Assembly (NCBI GenBank): GCA_024276125.1
Contig: JAJRXT010000054.1
Location: 1 to 43,956 of the forward strand
Direction of reading: 5' to 3'
Length of the DNA: 43,956 nt
Source of the DNA: a bacterium
Lineage (GTDB): Bacteria; SZUA-182; SZUA-191; JAJRXT01
In this document: one piece after another, positions 14,531 to 22,828 of the stretch
Layout: each line of letters begins with the position of its first letter
How positions within the stretch are numbered: position 1 is the stretch's first letter
Notes under the pieces: generated by a model
Told to the model about the DNA's origin: nothing
The model's database searches: none
Seen by the model: only the letters and a program-made list of their open reading frames with translations
Program-made: the position numbers and the translations under genes

Positions 14531-14917
14531 TTAATTGTTTTCAGCATCTTTTACGTTCAAAGTTTTGTTAATTACTCTTTTTAGCTCATCTACTTTAAAA
14601 GGTTTATTAAGATATTCAAAGGCTCCCAAATTCATTGCTTCTAAATATGAATCAACCTCGCCGTAAGCAGTAACAATTATTACTCCAATATGTGGGTTTG
14701 TTTGTTTGATTGTTTTTAGAAGTTCTATACCGTCCATATTCGGCATTTTCATGTCTGTAATTACTAAATCACAGTTTGCTGACTCCAATTTATCCAAGGC
14801 GTCTCTTCCATCTTCAGCAGTAAACACCTTAAAGCCGGATTTTTCAAGTATTTTAGACAGACCTAGGCGAGAGTTCTCTTCATCATCAACTACCATTATA
14901 TTATATTGTTTATCCAT
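14531..14917 (-). CDS. Single-domain response regulator (CheY/NtrC-receiver type)
   Basis: 128 residues containing only a receiver domain: the acidic pocket VVDDEEN, phosphoacceptor Asp55 (DLVITDMKMPNMDG), Thr83 (IIVTAYG) and Lys105 (LNKPF), all intact. AAGGAGG lies eight bases before ATG 14917 (GTG at 14920 is equally placed). A strong promoter at 14944-14971 rules out the longer upstream start. The sequence is closest to NtrC-type receivers, but no output domain follows, so it probably signals by protein contact. No kinase gene is adjacent. Confidence 0.9.
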   Translation of the reverse strand: MDKQYNIMVVDDEENSRLGLSKILEKSGFKVFTAEDGRDALDKLESANCDLVITDMKMPNMDGIELLKTIKQTNPHIGVIIVTAYGEVDSYLEAMNLGAFEYLNKPFKVDELKRVINKTLNVKDAENN

Positions 14918-14943
14918 CACTTTATCCTCCTTGAATAGACCGT

Positions 14944-14971
14944 ATAATAGCCAGTAATTACAATCGGTCAA
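14944..14971 (-). promoter_or_regulatory. Strong promoter for the response regulator
   Basis: On the minus strand TTGACC (14966-14971, 5/6), a 16-bp spacer and TATTAT (14944-14949, 5/6) would start transcription near 14937, about 20 bases before the start codon and just ahead of AAGGAGG. This fixes the gene start downstream. Confidence 0.6.
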
Positions 14972-15225
14972 GTAAGTTAAAACATACTTTTTGAAATATT
15001 TTACAACCTTACCGTCTCGATTTAATTATTTACTTATATCCATAATATCGCACCAAGATTAATTTGACAGTTGGAAATTTGTCCCCCCCACTTATTTAAG
15101 CGAATACTCTGTCCAATGATCTATATATTTTATTAACGTAGAACAGGACTGATAAACAAAAGATTATAAAAGCAACATATTGAATATAGAATATTAATCA
15201 GATACTGTTAAGCTATGATTAATTT

Positions 15226-15253
15226 AGTATAACATACCGATATCTTTTGTCAA
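15226..15253 (-). promoter_or_regulatory. Consensus-like promoter without an obvious gene
   Basis: The minus strand has TTGACA (15248-15253, 6/6), a 16-bp spacer and TATACT (15226-15231, 5/6). It points into about 250 bp of AT-rich sequence with no reading frame before the next promoter at 14971. It could drive an untranslated RNA, give the response regulator a long leader, or be left from a lost element. Confidence 0.45.
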
Positions 15254-15289
15254 TTTATAAAATTTATAAAATATGTACAAATTTTTAAT

Positions 15290-15450
15290 AAATGCAGATC
15301 ATCCGGCTGGGTGCAACTATGGTGATGAATATTTACAGGGAGACGGCGCCCTCGGACAGGCGGTGAAGATTGTCGCCAGATGACCTTAGATGGTGCAAGC
15401 TTATACTAAGTTGCTTTTCAAAATATCACCATCGCTTAAAAACTCCTTAA
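15290..15450. other. GC-richer, foldable region of unknown nature
   Basis: Inside AT-rich non-coding DNA this stretch can form a long-range stem (ATGGTGAT at about 15318-15325 with ATCACCAT at about 15425-15432). Internal hairpins include GCAAGCTTATACTAAGTTGC (one bulge) and GGCG...CGCC. No known riboswitch, RNase P, SRP or tmRNA signature was found. It may be a structured RNA or debris from a mobile element. Confidence 0.3.
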
Positions 15451-15594
15451 GTTAGGGATTTTCCAGGGTATCGAATAGGGGGGATTCTCTGTGTACCTAC
15501 GTATATTTATACTTATGAGCTCAAAGGTAGAAGGATTCAAATCCGGGCAGGCGCCTTTCGCCATAAGGCGTTATTAATGGTGTAAAACTTCCAT

Positions 15595-15839
15595 TGCGGT
15601 ATCTTTTGGATGTTTAGCTTCAGACTGCCAGTATCGCCATGAATTGTTTTTTTGCTGTGGCCGTTGCGGTAATTCCCTTTCTTCTCAACGAGCTTATCAT
15701 GTTTTTCATAGCCGAATTACCGATCTAACATACGTTGTACTAAGCCCTTGGTTAATTGCTTTAAAAGCCCATCCTTACCAAACAACTCTTGGGGCGTATG
15801 AATATTACTAATCAATTTGTCTAATAATTCCTCATTCAT
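15595..15839 (-). pseudogene. IS256-type (Mutator) transposase remnant
   Basis: From ATG 15839 the minus strand reads MNEELLDKLISNIHTPQELF, then GLLKQLTKGLVQRMLDR, a TAA stop, and FGYEKHDKLVEKKGNYRNGH, then SKKTIHGDTGSLKLN in the same frame. GYEKHD and NYRNGxSKKT are hallmarks of the N-terminal part of IS256-family transposases. An NPSTFE-like fragment about 90 bp further on suggests more decayed sequence with an insertion. The DDE catalytic region is absent, so it cannot be active. AAGGAG lies upstream. Confidence 0.75.
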
Positions 15840-15929
15840 TTCCAATGGTTATCTCCTTTTTTTTAATCCGTCTGACAACATAAAAAACGGCTTAAATTAT
15901 ACTCCATTTCAATAACCATTTATATACCC

Positions 15930-16176
15930 CCGCTACCTAGTGAAATATTCAAACGCAAAAGAATAGATGAAATTACTAAAATCGATGTTAAAAAGCGTTT
16001 GCAGAGGGGATGGGCTTAGAATGAGAAATCCTCATGACTTAAGGCATACATATGCATCAATTTTACTTATGGCTAACAGAAGTCCTGCTTATATAAAATA
16101 GCAGTTTGGGCATAGTTCAACCAGCATGACAGTTTACATATATGGCCATTGGATTCATGGAAAAGGACGGGAAGGA
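15930..16176 (+). pseudogene. Tyrosine recombinase (phage-type integrase) remnant
   Basis: One frame gives KRIDEITKIDVKKRL, typical of the integrase core-binding domain. The next frame gives NPHDLRHTYASILLMANRSP, AYIK, a TAG stop (16099-16101), then QFGHSSTSMTVYIYGHW. This is the catalytic HxLRH...GHSS...Y region with its Arg, His and Tyr. The middle of the gene (several hundred bp) is missing, so it has an internal deletion as well as a stop codon. It lies about 95 bp from tRNA-Leu, the usual target class of such integrases. Confidence 0.8.
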
Positions 16177-16269
16177 ACTGCTTGGAGTTGTACGAAAAAG
16201 GCGCTTTTGGGCGCCTGAAGCAAATGCCGCCTCGTTATATGCTTGAATTAACTGACCTTATTTAATGTT

Positions 16270-16354
16270 TGGTGCCGAAGGCGGGACTCGAACCCGCACG
16301 AGTTTCCCCACCGCCCCCTCAAGACGGCGTGTCTACCGGTTCCACCACTTCGGC
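16270..16354 (-). tRNA. tRNA-Leu (anticodon GAG)
   Basis: The minus strand folds as a class II tRNA: acceptor stem GCCGAAG/CTTCGGC (16348-16354 with its 3' partner), D-arm GTGGTGGAACCGGTAGACAC, anticodon stem-loop with CTTGAGG giving GAG, a variable arm around GGTGGGGAAACTC, and the T-loop GGTTCGAGTCC. The discriminator A and CCA are encoded (16270-16272). It reads CUC/CUU leucine codons. It sits next to integrase and transposase debris. Confidence 0.93.
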
Positions 16355-16372
16355 ACAATATTTATATCCCCT

Positions 16373-16426
16373 GTAGCAACCGACCGCAAGATCAGCCATG
16401 GAGCTGGTTTAAAAAACCGCGGCTAC
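16373..16426. repeat. Paired REP-like unit with GTAG/CTAC feet
   Basis: GTAG (16373-16376) and CTAC (16423-16426) enclose two diverged hairpins (ACCGACCGCAAGATCAGCC and GCTGGTTTAAAAAACCGC). It lies just upstream of the tRNA-Leu gene on its coding strand. Confidence 0.5.
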
Positions 16427-16506
16427 AAAAGAAGGGATTTCCTATACTATTAAAGTATTCAAGGGGCACGGTCAGACTCAAAGCAAAAAAATAAGCCCGA
16501 CTCACC

Positions 16507-16581
16507 CTAATAATCCAAAATTTCCTTTTTAGAGTCTTCAGGCAATTCATCCAATTTAGTCTCAATAGCTTGGCTTTTCAT
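16507..16581 (-). pseudogene. Truncated DUF2281-like antitoxin relic
   Basis: ATG 16581 opens a 24-codon frame containing AIETKLDELPEDSKKEILDY. It resembles the N-terminus of DUF2281-type antitoxins, which normally continue with a leucine-rich helix. Here TAG follows at once and no toxin is next to it. It is too short to be sure of. Confidence 0.35.
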
Positions 16582-16721
16582 TATCTTAATCACCCAGAGG
16601 CACACAAAGAATTTACAAAACCCTTACTTCCAATCACCTACCTACTATATCATTTTCCAGGTTGAATGGAAAGGGGGCAACTCGACTAATTACTAAAAAC
16701 ATAGGCACGTTCAGGCAGTTC

Positions 16722-18281
16722 CTAAGCATTTAAATTTATAAGACTACTACAAGTCATATCATCAGGTTTTTTTATCCCCAGAACCCCTAAAATAGTAGGC
16801 GATATATCCGATAATATTCCATCCCGCCTTAGGCTTACATTTTTGTAATCATCCGCTACATAAATAAATTCCACCGGATTTACCGTATGCGAGGTTTTGG
16901 GCAAGCCCACTTTATAATCAAACATTTCCTCCGCATTACCATGATCCGCCGTTACTAACGAAACATAACCACAGGCCATATTCTTACTAACTACCCTGCC
17001 CACGCATTCATCCACCACTGATACCGCCTTCTTCGTTGCCTCAAAATCTCCAGTATGCCCCACCATATCACAATTGGCAAAATTGATTACTATTAAATCA
17101 TACTTACCGTTCTCTATGATAGGTAACACCCGCTTGCATATATCATAAGCATTCATTTCAGGATGCACCGCAAACATCGCCGGATCATAGGTTCCCTTGA
17201 TTTCTATACGATCCTCCAAGGCAAACGGCTTAATCAGCTTGCCATTAAAAAAAGAGGTCACATGCTTAAATTTTTGCGTCTCTGAAATACGCAATTGTCT
17301 TACCCCATGCCGGCTTAAAACCTCTCCCAATATATTGTCCATACCCGATCCGCTGTCAAGCGCATCCAAAATATTATCCTTAAACGCATCATAATACTTG
17401 GTCAAACCGGCATAGGTCAGCTTAAATTTTTTATCTCTTCCAGCAGGATAATCATCCTCAATAAAAGCATAAGTCAACTGAATCGCCCTGTCTTGGCGGT
17501 AATTAAAATGTATTACCGAATCCCCGTCCGCTGCTCCCGCATAATCGCCTATTATACTGGGCGGTATATATTCATCAACCATTTGCGTATGATCAGGCGT
17601 TTTATCATCGGTATAGGCTCTCTGTATGGCCTCTTTAGCGCTTTTAACCCTTATGCCCTCAGCACAGGTAATAGCCCGATAAGCTTGGGAAGTCAAATCC
17701 CAATTCTGCGCCCTGTCCATGGCATAATACCTGCCCATTAAAGTCGCTATCTCGCCTAATCCATACTCGGGAATTTTATCATTTAAAGTACGCAGGAAAC
17801 CCAAAGCGCTGCGCGGCGGGGTATCGCGTCCGTCTGCAAAAAAATGTATGTACAGTTTTTTTATCCCTACTTGCTTAGCTTGCCTCATAATAGCAAACAA
17901 ATGATCCTGATGCGCATGCACTCCCTCATCCTGCACAAGCCCCATAAGATGCAGAGCGGAATTATTGCGCTTACAATTGGCTATAACCCTTTTAAAGGCC
18001 GCTTTTTCATAAAAACTGCCGTCCGCCAAAGCATCATTTATACGCCTTAGCTCTTGTATTACAATCCGTCCGGCCCCCATGTTAAGATGCCCCACTTCAG
18101 ATGAGCCCTGATATCCCGCAGGTAATCCCACCTTTTCTCCGGCTGCTACAAGCATGGTATAAGGATATTTACTCAAATAGGCATCCATATTGGGCGTATC
18201 AGCTTGTACTATCGCATTATAATCAGTCTGCCGACGGAATCCCCAGCCGTCGCGTATAATAAGCGCTACTTTGTTTTTCAT
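16722..18281 (-). CDS. gpmI: 2,3-bisphosphoglycerate-independent phosphoglycerate mutase
   Basis: Interconverts 3- and 2-phosphoglycerate in glycolysis using two metal ions. From ATG 18281 the protein has 519 residues. Asp11 (IIRDGWG) and the phosphoserine Ser61 (GSSEVGHLNMGAGR) mark the catalytic site, and LVTADHGNAEEM gives the C-terminal metal ligands. Family sequences start MKNKVALI, as here, so the upstream ATG at 18335, which overlaps the previous gene, is not used in this call. A weak purine stretch precedes the start. Confidence 0.95.
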   Translation of the reverse strand: MKNKVALIIRDGWGFRRQTDYNAIVQADTPNMDAYLSKYPYTMLVAAGEKVGLPAGYQGSSEVGHLNMGAGRIVIQELRRINDALADGSFYEKAAFKRVIANCKRNNSALHLMGLVQDEGVHAHQDHLFAIMRQAKQVGIKKLYIHFFADGRDTPPRSALGFLRTLNDKIPEYGLGEIATLMGRYYAMDRAQNWDLTSQAYRAITCAEGIRVKSAKEAIQRAYTDDKTPDHTQMVDEYIPPSIIGDYAGAADGDSVIHFNYRQDRAIQLTYAFIEDDYPAGRDKKFKLTYAGLTKYYDAFKDNILDALDSGSGMDNILGEVLSRHGVRQLRISETQKFKHVTSFFNGKLIKPFALEDRIEIKGTYDPAMFAVHPEMNAYDICKRVLPIIENGKYDLIVINFANCDMVGHTGDFEATKKAVSVVDECVGRVVSKNMACGYVSLVTADHGNAEEMFDYKVGLPKTSHTVNPVEFIYVADDYKNVSLRRDGILSDISPTILGVLGIKKPDDMTCSSLINLNA

Positions 18282-18312
18282 TGACTTGTGTCTCCGGTTA
18301 CTATGTTTACCA

Positions 18313-18519
18313 CTATTTCCCCCAGCGCTTATCAACTCGTTTAAAAATTTCCTCTATGGTTTGCCCCTCATAAAGACGCTTTGATATTTCTACATAATCG
18401 GTAGGTTCGTGGTGCAGTAATTTAAGAAATCTAAGAGCAGCCGACGGACCAAGACTTTTATTTAAAGCCTCAATTCCTTTTATCCTAATTTCTGTATCAT
18501 CTACTAATTTTGTACCCAT
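18313..18519 (-). CDS. Small PIN-associated protein, putative antitoxin
   Basis: 68 residues: MGTKLVDDTEIRIKGIEALN then SLGPSAALRFLKLLHHE and a C-terminal TIEEIFKRVDKRWGK. Proteins of this form occur beside PIN-domain genes in cyanobacteria and other bacteria and are presumed antitoxins. The PIN gene here lies 20 bp upstream on the same strand but is frameshifted. No DNA-binding motif is obvious. The stop is close to the gpmI start. Confidence 0.55.
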   Translation of the reverse strand: MGTKLVDDTEIRIKGIEALNKSLGPSAALRFLKLLHHEPTDYVEISKRLYEGQTIEEIFKRVDKRWGK

Positions 18520-18539
18520 TATATATTAACCTCCCTCAT

Positions 18540-18963
18540 CTACTCTATCGGATTTATAACTTTTATTTTTATATTTAATCTAGCAGAGCGTTTTATTAAC
18601 TCATTGTCACAGGTCAGAAAAAATACGCTCTTAGCATAATATGCGCATGCTAAGTGAATCGAATCTTTAGAAGACAACCTTGCTTTATGCTGAAAATTTT
18701 GGGAAAGCTGATATATTTTATACGTTGGGCAGATTTTCACTTTACAAAGAGCAGAAAGACGCTGTACTTACAACTTTCTTTCTATAAAATGGACATAAAA
18801 TATTTTCATCCTCATGTATAAAAGACCATATTAACTGAATACCATTATTTTCAGCTTTTATAAAAATTGCCTCGCAGGCCAAAGCTTCCAGTCTAATTTT
18901 AGCCTGTCGGGGGTCGTCAAATGCTCGCTGGAAACAATTGTAATCAAGATAAATTAAATCCAT
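18540..18963 (-). pseudogene. PIN-domain ribonuclease (toxin-like), frameshifted
   Basis: The first frame (start ATG 18963) gives MDLIYLDYNCFQRAFDDPRQ with the first PIN Asp, and later FIHEDENILCPFYRKKV, before TAA at 18742. The following frame gives KICPTYKIYQLSQNF, then LSSKDSIHLACAYYAK and VFFLTCDNELIKR, the second half of the PIN fold with its D..H and TCD residues. A +1 change near TCTTTCTGCTC joins them. If the frame break is real, the nuclease is lost and only the presumed antitoxin remains. Confidence 0.7.
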
Positions 18964-19025
18964 ATTACCCGAAAGAATCAATAATGTTGTTAAATTGCGC
19001 GAGTAGTAATATAGGAAAACAAAAC

Positions 19026-20327
19026 CTACACCTTCCAGTTTATACTATTCCATTTGCCGCAATGATGACAGCGTCCCTCCCAGCGCGGGAGTTGTGCGCC
19101 GCATTCAGCGCAGGTATAACGCAATAGCTGTCTTTCCTGAGCCTCAAAGGCGCGTTTATATTCGCTGCAACTCTGTTTAAAATCAGCCTGCCGCTCAAAT
19201 ATTCCGGCTAACTCATAATGCAGCAGGGGGGAATCCTTACCTTGTCTTAGCAGATAATCAAATTGATCTTTTGCCTCCTCCAGCATTTCCAGCTTAAGAT
19301 ATAACATACCTAAGAATAAGTAAATCCTGAAATCCTGAGACTGCTCTTTAATTCCCTCTCGATAAGCCTTAATCGCTCGTTGAGGATCATCATGCTTTAG
19401 GCTTATTTCCTCCAGGCGCTTAAGTAAAACCGGATCAGGATGTTTGTGATACGCCTTTTCCAATACTTGATAAGCATCGGTTAACTCGTGTTCCAATTCA
19501 TAAATATCCGCAAGCTTTATATAAGCCGGCAAAAAAGACTTATCTTCCTTAATAATATCCTTTAACGCCTTAACCGCTTCAGGATAACGGGATTGTGCTG
19601 CTCTATTACCGGCAAGTTCATATTTCAACCCCAGCAAAACTTGAGTCTCCTGTAATTTTACTGATTTGGACTTAGCCAAAGAAACCGCCTTAGATTGCAG
19701 TTCATACGCCTTATCCCAACGCCCCTGCTCGCAGTACAAATCTCTTAAACCGGTTAGCGCCGTATAATTATGTTCATCTTTCTGGATAATTTTTTGTAAT
19801 ATATCTATCGCTCGGTCAATTTTACCCGCCTGTTTATAATCATTTGCCAGTTTTAGCATCACTCCCAGATTATTACTGTTTAAATCTAAAACTTTACTAT
19901 GATAAAACGCCGCCTTATCCCAATTACAGGCTGAAAAATAAACATCCCCCAAAGCATCGCAGGCGTCTGTATATTCAGCATGTTTATCCAATAATTTATT
20001 GAAACATTCAATAGCCTCTTTTTGGCGCCCGCTAGCTATCAATTGTAACCCTTGATTATATTGTTCTTGCGCAAGCCGGCTGCGTTTGTTTTTTCTGCAA
20101 GCCCTTAATTGTTCCCATGAACGCCGCACTTCCTTTATAAATACCAGAGAAAAAGCGATTAAGACTCCCAGCAGCACGGAACTTAAAATAACCACGATAA
20201 GCGGCACATCCATAAACTTACCCAGCCAGGGCAAAGTCACCGTAACATAAACCGCATTGAGCATGGCAAAATAAATCGCAAGGATAATAAGTAATAGAAT
20301 AAATACGGCAAACAATATATAATTCAC
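19026..20327 (-). CDS. lapB: LapA-LapB fusion: TPR protein controlling lipopolysaccharide synthesis
   Basis: 433 residues from GTG 20327, placed five bases after AAAGGAG. The first 65 residues form two membrane helices with NAVYVTVTLPW and MDVPLIVVILSSVLLGVL between and in them, the layout of LapA (DUF1049). A long TPR array follows (about 85-395), then a rubredoxin-like zinc module with Cys406, Cys409, Cys420 and Cys423 (YTCAECGAQLPRWEGRCHHC). In E. coli, LapA and LapB are separate neighbouring proteins; LapB recruits LpxC to FtsH for proteolysis. Here the LapA part replaces LapB's single anchor. It follows rsfS after about 190 bp. Confidence 0.8.
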   Translation of the reverse strand: MNYILFAVFILLLIILAIYFAMLNAVYVTVTLPWLGKFMDVPLIVVILSSVLLGVLIAFSLVFIKEVRRSWEQLRACRKNKRSRLAQEQYNQGLQLIASGRQKEAIECFNKLLDKHAEYTDACDALGDVYFSACNWDKAAFYHSKVLDLNSNNLGVMLKLANDYKQAGKIDRAIDILQKIIQKDEHNYTALTGLRDLYCEQGRWDKAYELQSKAVSLAKSKSVKLQETQVLLGLKYELAGNRAAQSRYPEAVKALKDIIKEDKSFLPAYIKLADIYELEHELTDAYQVLEKAYHKHPDPVLLKRLEEISLKHDDPQRAIKAYREGIKEQSQDFRIYLFLGMLYLKLEMLEEAKDQFDYLLRQGKDSPLLHYELAGIFERQADFKQSCSEYKRAFEAQERQLLRYTCAECGAQLPRWEGRCHHCGKWNSINWKV

Positions 20328-20386
20328 ACAAACTCCTTTAGTTAAGATCAAAGCGCCCTAGGGGACAGATTTTGTGGTTAGTTCCT

Positions 20387-20451
20387 GTAGCCGCCGATTT
20401 TTAAGTCGGCCTGTTAGACTTACAAAGGCAGGTTTAAAAACCCGCATCTAC
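20387..20451. repeat. Paired REP-like unit between lapB and rsfS
   Basis: GTAG (20387-20390) and CTAC (20448-20451) bracket two hairpins, one GCCGATTTTTAAGTCGGC-like and the other around GGTTTAAAAACC. GTTAGACTTAC in the middle is shared with the inverted repeat at 11906-11930. Confidence 0.6.
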
Positions 20452-20521
20452 AAAGTGGAAAAGAGGACAAGCCGAAATATCTGATTTTCCGGCTTATCCT
20501 AAAAACCAGACCAAACCAAAA

Positions 20522-20827
20522 CTAAAACTGCACCAGACTGGTCTTATCCCACAACCCTTCCAGATTATAAAAACCGCGGGCATCTTCTGTAAAAATATGG
20601 ACTATAAAATCAGTATAATCCAGCAGCACCCAATTTGAACTTAAGCTGCCTTCCTGATGCTCTATGCGGACTCCGTTTGCCTTTAGCTCTGCCTGTATAC
20701 CCGCTGCAATGGCTTTTATCTGCTGGGCGGACGAGGCGCTGCAAATAACAAAATAATCCGTAAAACCCACAGATTTCTTCAAATCCAGCACACATGGATT
20801 AATGGCTTTTTTATCTATCAACACCTC
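20522..20827 (-). CDS. rsfS: Ribosomal silencing factor RsfS
   Basis: Binds uL14 on the large subunit and blocks subunit joining in starvation. Core motifs are FTDYFVICSASSAQQIKAIA, WVLLDYTDFIVHIF and the terminal YNLEGLWDK. The canonical start is uncertain. GTG 20827 or TTG 20824 would give about 100 residues lacking most of the first helix. The frame is open further upstream as INIEQTLKIVYEVLIDKKA to ATT 20860, which overlaps the nadD stop and has GGAG just before it. Initiation at a rare ATT would give a normal-length protein. It is directly downstream of nadD, the usual order. Confidence 0.88.
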   Translation of the reverse strand, partial: EVLIDKKAINPCVLDLKKSVGFTDYFVICSASSAQQIKAIAAGIQAELKANGVRIEHQEGSLSSNWVLLDYTDFIVHIFTEDARGFYNLEGLWDKTSLVQF

Positions 20828-20855
20828 ATAAACTATTTTTAGCGTTTGCTCGATA

Positions 20856-21536
20856 TTAATGGCGCTCCTCCAGATAAAGATGGTTTTTAATTATATAATT
20901 TTCTACTAAACCGGACAGCAGATATTTAACGGACTTGCCTTTGCTGATTAAATTTCTTATTTCAGATGAGGAAATATCCACCAATAATGATTTCACCAGA
21001 TATACTCTGGCTTCATCTGAAATTACAAATTCGCCGCCCGGTGAGTTCATTTGGTTTACAATCTGATATTTTATATTATAAGTTAGTAAATTACGACAAA
21101 ATAATTCAATCTGTTCCTTAACAGCCGCCCCCGGACGCTCAATTACCACAAAACGTGACAATTCAAATAACAGCGGCATATCCCTCCAAGTGGAAATCTC
21201 CCAAAAGGCATCAGCGCCCACCAGAAAATAAAGCTCTACCTCATCCCCGTAAGTTCGTTTAAGCTGTCTTAAGGTATCCACAGTATAAGACTTCCCGCCC
21301 CGCGTGATCTCCAGTGAGGATACCTGAAAATACGGATTATCCAAGGTGGCCAGCGTGGTCATAATCAGGCGATGAGAGGAACTGGTTACCCCTTTGGGTG
21401 ATTTATGCGGAGGCATAGCTGAGGGAATAAAAAGAACCTCCATAAAATCAAATAATTGACGCATCTGCTCGGCAATCATCAAATGCCCTGTATGAATCGG
21501 ATTAAATGTACCTCCGAAAATCGCTAGTTTATTCAT
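20856..21536 (-). CDS. nadD: Nicotinate-nucleotide adenylyltransferase NadD
   Basis: Makes deamido-NAD from nicotinate mononucleotide and ATP. The 226 residues carry the nucleotidyltransferase signature GGTFNPIHTGHL (8-19), PPHK, LVGADAFWEISTWRD and the C-terminal SSSEIRNLI. Length is normal. It lies 17 bp after proA and runs into rsfS, matching the conserved proA-nadD-rsfS order of many bacteria. Confidence 0.95.
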   Translation of the reverse strand: MNKLAIFGGTFNPIHTGHLMIAEQMRQLFDFMEVLFIPSAMPPHKSPKGVTSSSHRLIMTTLATLDNPYFQVSSLEITRGGKSYTVDTLRQLKRTYGDEVELYFLVGADAFWEISTWRDMPLLFELSRFVVIERPGAAVKEQIELFCRNLLTYNIKYQIVNQMNSPGGEFVISDEARVYLVKSLLVDISSSEIRNLISKGKSVKYLLSGLVENYIIKNHLYLEERH

Positions 21537-21553
21537 TTATGTTTAAATTTAGG

Positions 21554-22810
21554 CTATCCCCTAATATGCCCGTCTCCCAACACAATAAATTTAGTACAAG
21601 TAAGCTCGGTAAGTCCCATGGGGCCTCTGGCATGCAGTTTTTGCGTACTGATGCCGATTTCAGCGCCAAGCCCCAATTCCCCCCCGTCATTAAAACGCGT
21701 AGACGCATTTACAAATACAGCCGAAGCATCGGCCTCATTTGTAAAGCGGCTGGCTGCAGCATAATCTGATGTTACAATAGCCTCATAATGACCGGAACCG
21801 TATTTATTTATATGCTCAATTGCCGCCTCGAAGCTGTTTACCACCCTGACGGCCAAAATTAAATCCAGATATTCCGCATACCAGTCATCTTCAGTGGCTT
21901 CCACTGCATCAGGCACAAATTTTCTGGTAATCTCACCGCCCCTTATTTCCACCCCTGCGCTGGTTAATTTTTCCGCTAGTTTCGGTAAGAAGTTTTGGGC
22001 TATATCCTGATGCACCAAGAGCGTCTCCATAGCATTACATACACCCGGACGCTGTACCTTGGCATTATAGGCAATTTGAGCAGCCATATCAAGCTCGGCA
22101 TCTTTATCTATATAGGTATGACATACCCCCTTATAATGCTTTATAACCGGAATCAGAGAATTTTTAACCACCATACGGATAAGACCCTCGCCGCCGCGGG
22201 GGATAATTACGTCAATATACTCTTCCAATTTTAATAATTCACCGATTGCCGCCCTGTCTATAGTTTCAATAAGTTCAATTGCACCTGCGGGAATACCGGC
22301 TTTGACTGCCGCCTTATTTAATATATCGGCAATCATACGATTGGAATTAATTGCCTCAGAGCCGCCGCGTAATACAACTGCATTACCGGATTTTAAGCAT
22401 AAGCCGGCGGCATCAGCGGTCACATTAGGACGAGATTCATATATTATGCCAATAACGCCCAAAGGCACGCGCATCCTGCCAACCTGCAAGCCATTGGGAC
22501 GCCGGCACATATGACTAATTTCGCCGACAGGATCAGCAAGCGCCACCAACTCCCGCAGGGCGCCCGCCATACCGTTTATTCGTTTTTCATTTAACATCAG
22601 CCGATCTAATAATGCGCCGGATAAGCCCTTGTCTTTACCTGCAAGCAGGTCTTTTTCATTAGCGCTCACAATGTCGGCCTTATGTTCTTCTATAGCATCC
22701 GCCATTGCTGATAAGGCATTATTTTTTATACTGCTATCTAACAGCGCCAGCTTATATGAAGCATTTCTGGCCGCTTTAGCCTGATTTATTACTTGTTCTT
22801 TTATGTTCAT
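21554..22810 (-). CDS. proA: Glutamate-5-semialdehyde dehydrogenase ProA
   Basis: Second step of proline synthesis: NADPH-dependent reduction of glutamyl-5-phosphate. The 418-residue protein contains [20 protein letters not shown], the catalytic Cys in [13 protein letters not shown], and the conserved end [20 protein letters not shown]. It is 18 bp downstream of a methyltransferase gene and 17 bp upstream of nadD. proB lies about 2.7 kb upstream, separated by dgt, a RAYT relic and the methyltransferase, so the usual proB-proA neighbourhood has been interrupted. Confidence 0.96.
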   Translation of the reverse strand: MNIKEQVINQAKAARNASYKLALLDSSIKNNALSAMADAIEEHKADIVSANEKDLLAGKDKGLSGALLDRLMLNEKRINGMAGALRELVALADPVGEISHMCRRPNGLQVGRMRVPLGVIGIIYESRPNVTADAAGLCLKSGNAVVLRGGSEAINSNRMIADILNKAAVKAGIPAGAIELIETIDRAAIGELLKLEEYIDVIIPRGGEGLIRMVVKNSLIPVIKHYKGVCHTYIDKDAELDMAAQIAYNAKVQRPGVCNAMETLLVHQDIAQNFLPKLAEKLTSAGVEIRGGEITRKFVPDAVEATEDDWYAEYLDLILAVRVVNSFEAAIEHINKYGSGHYEAIVTSDYAAASRFTNEADASAVFVNASTRFNDGGELGLGAEIGISTQKLHARGPMGLTELTCTKFIVLGDGHIRG

Positions 22811-22828
22811 ATAAATAGGTTCCTTAAA

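Noticed and set aside
14531-14971. Longer response regulator starting near 14971
   Set aside because: The upstream codons coincide with a near-consensus promoter and the AAGGAGG ribosome site of the shorter form.
15290-15450. Known riboswitch, RNase P, SRP RNA or tmRNA
   Set aside because: None of the conserved cores of these classes (c-di-GMP, TPP, SAM, cobalamin, T-box, RNase P) was found by eye in either strand.
16265-16453. Reading frame across the tRNA-Leu gene
   Set aside because: Its sequence is the antisense of a tRNA followed by a REP-like repeat, not protein.
16722-18335. Longer gpmI starting at 18335
   Set aside because: The extra 18 residues do not resemble the family and overlap the upstream gene; MKNKVALIIRDGWG is the standard N-terminus.
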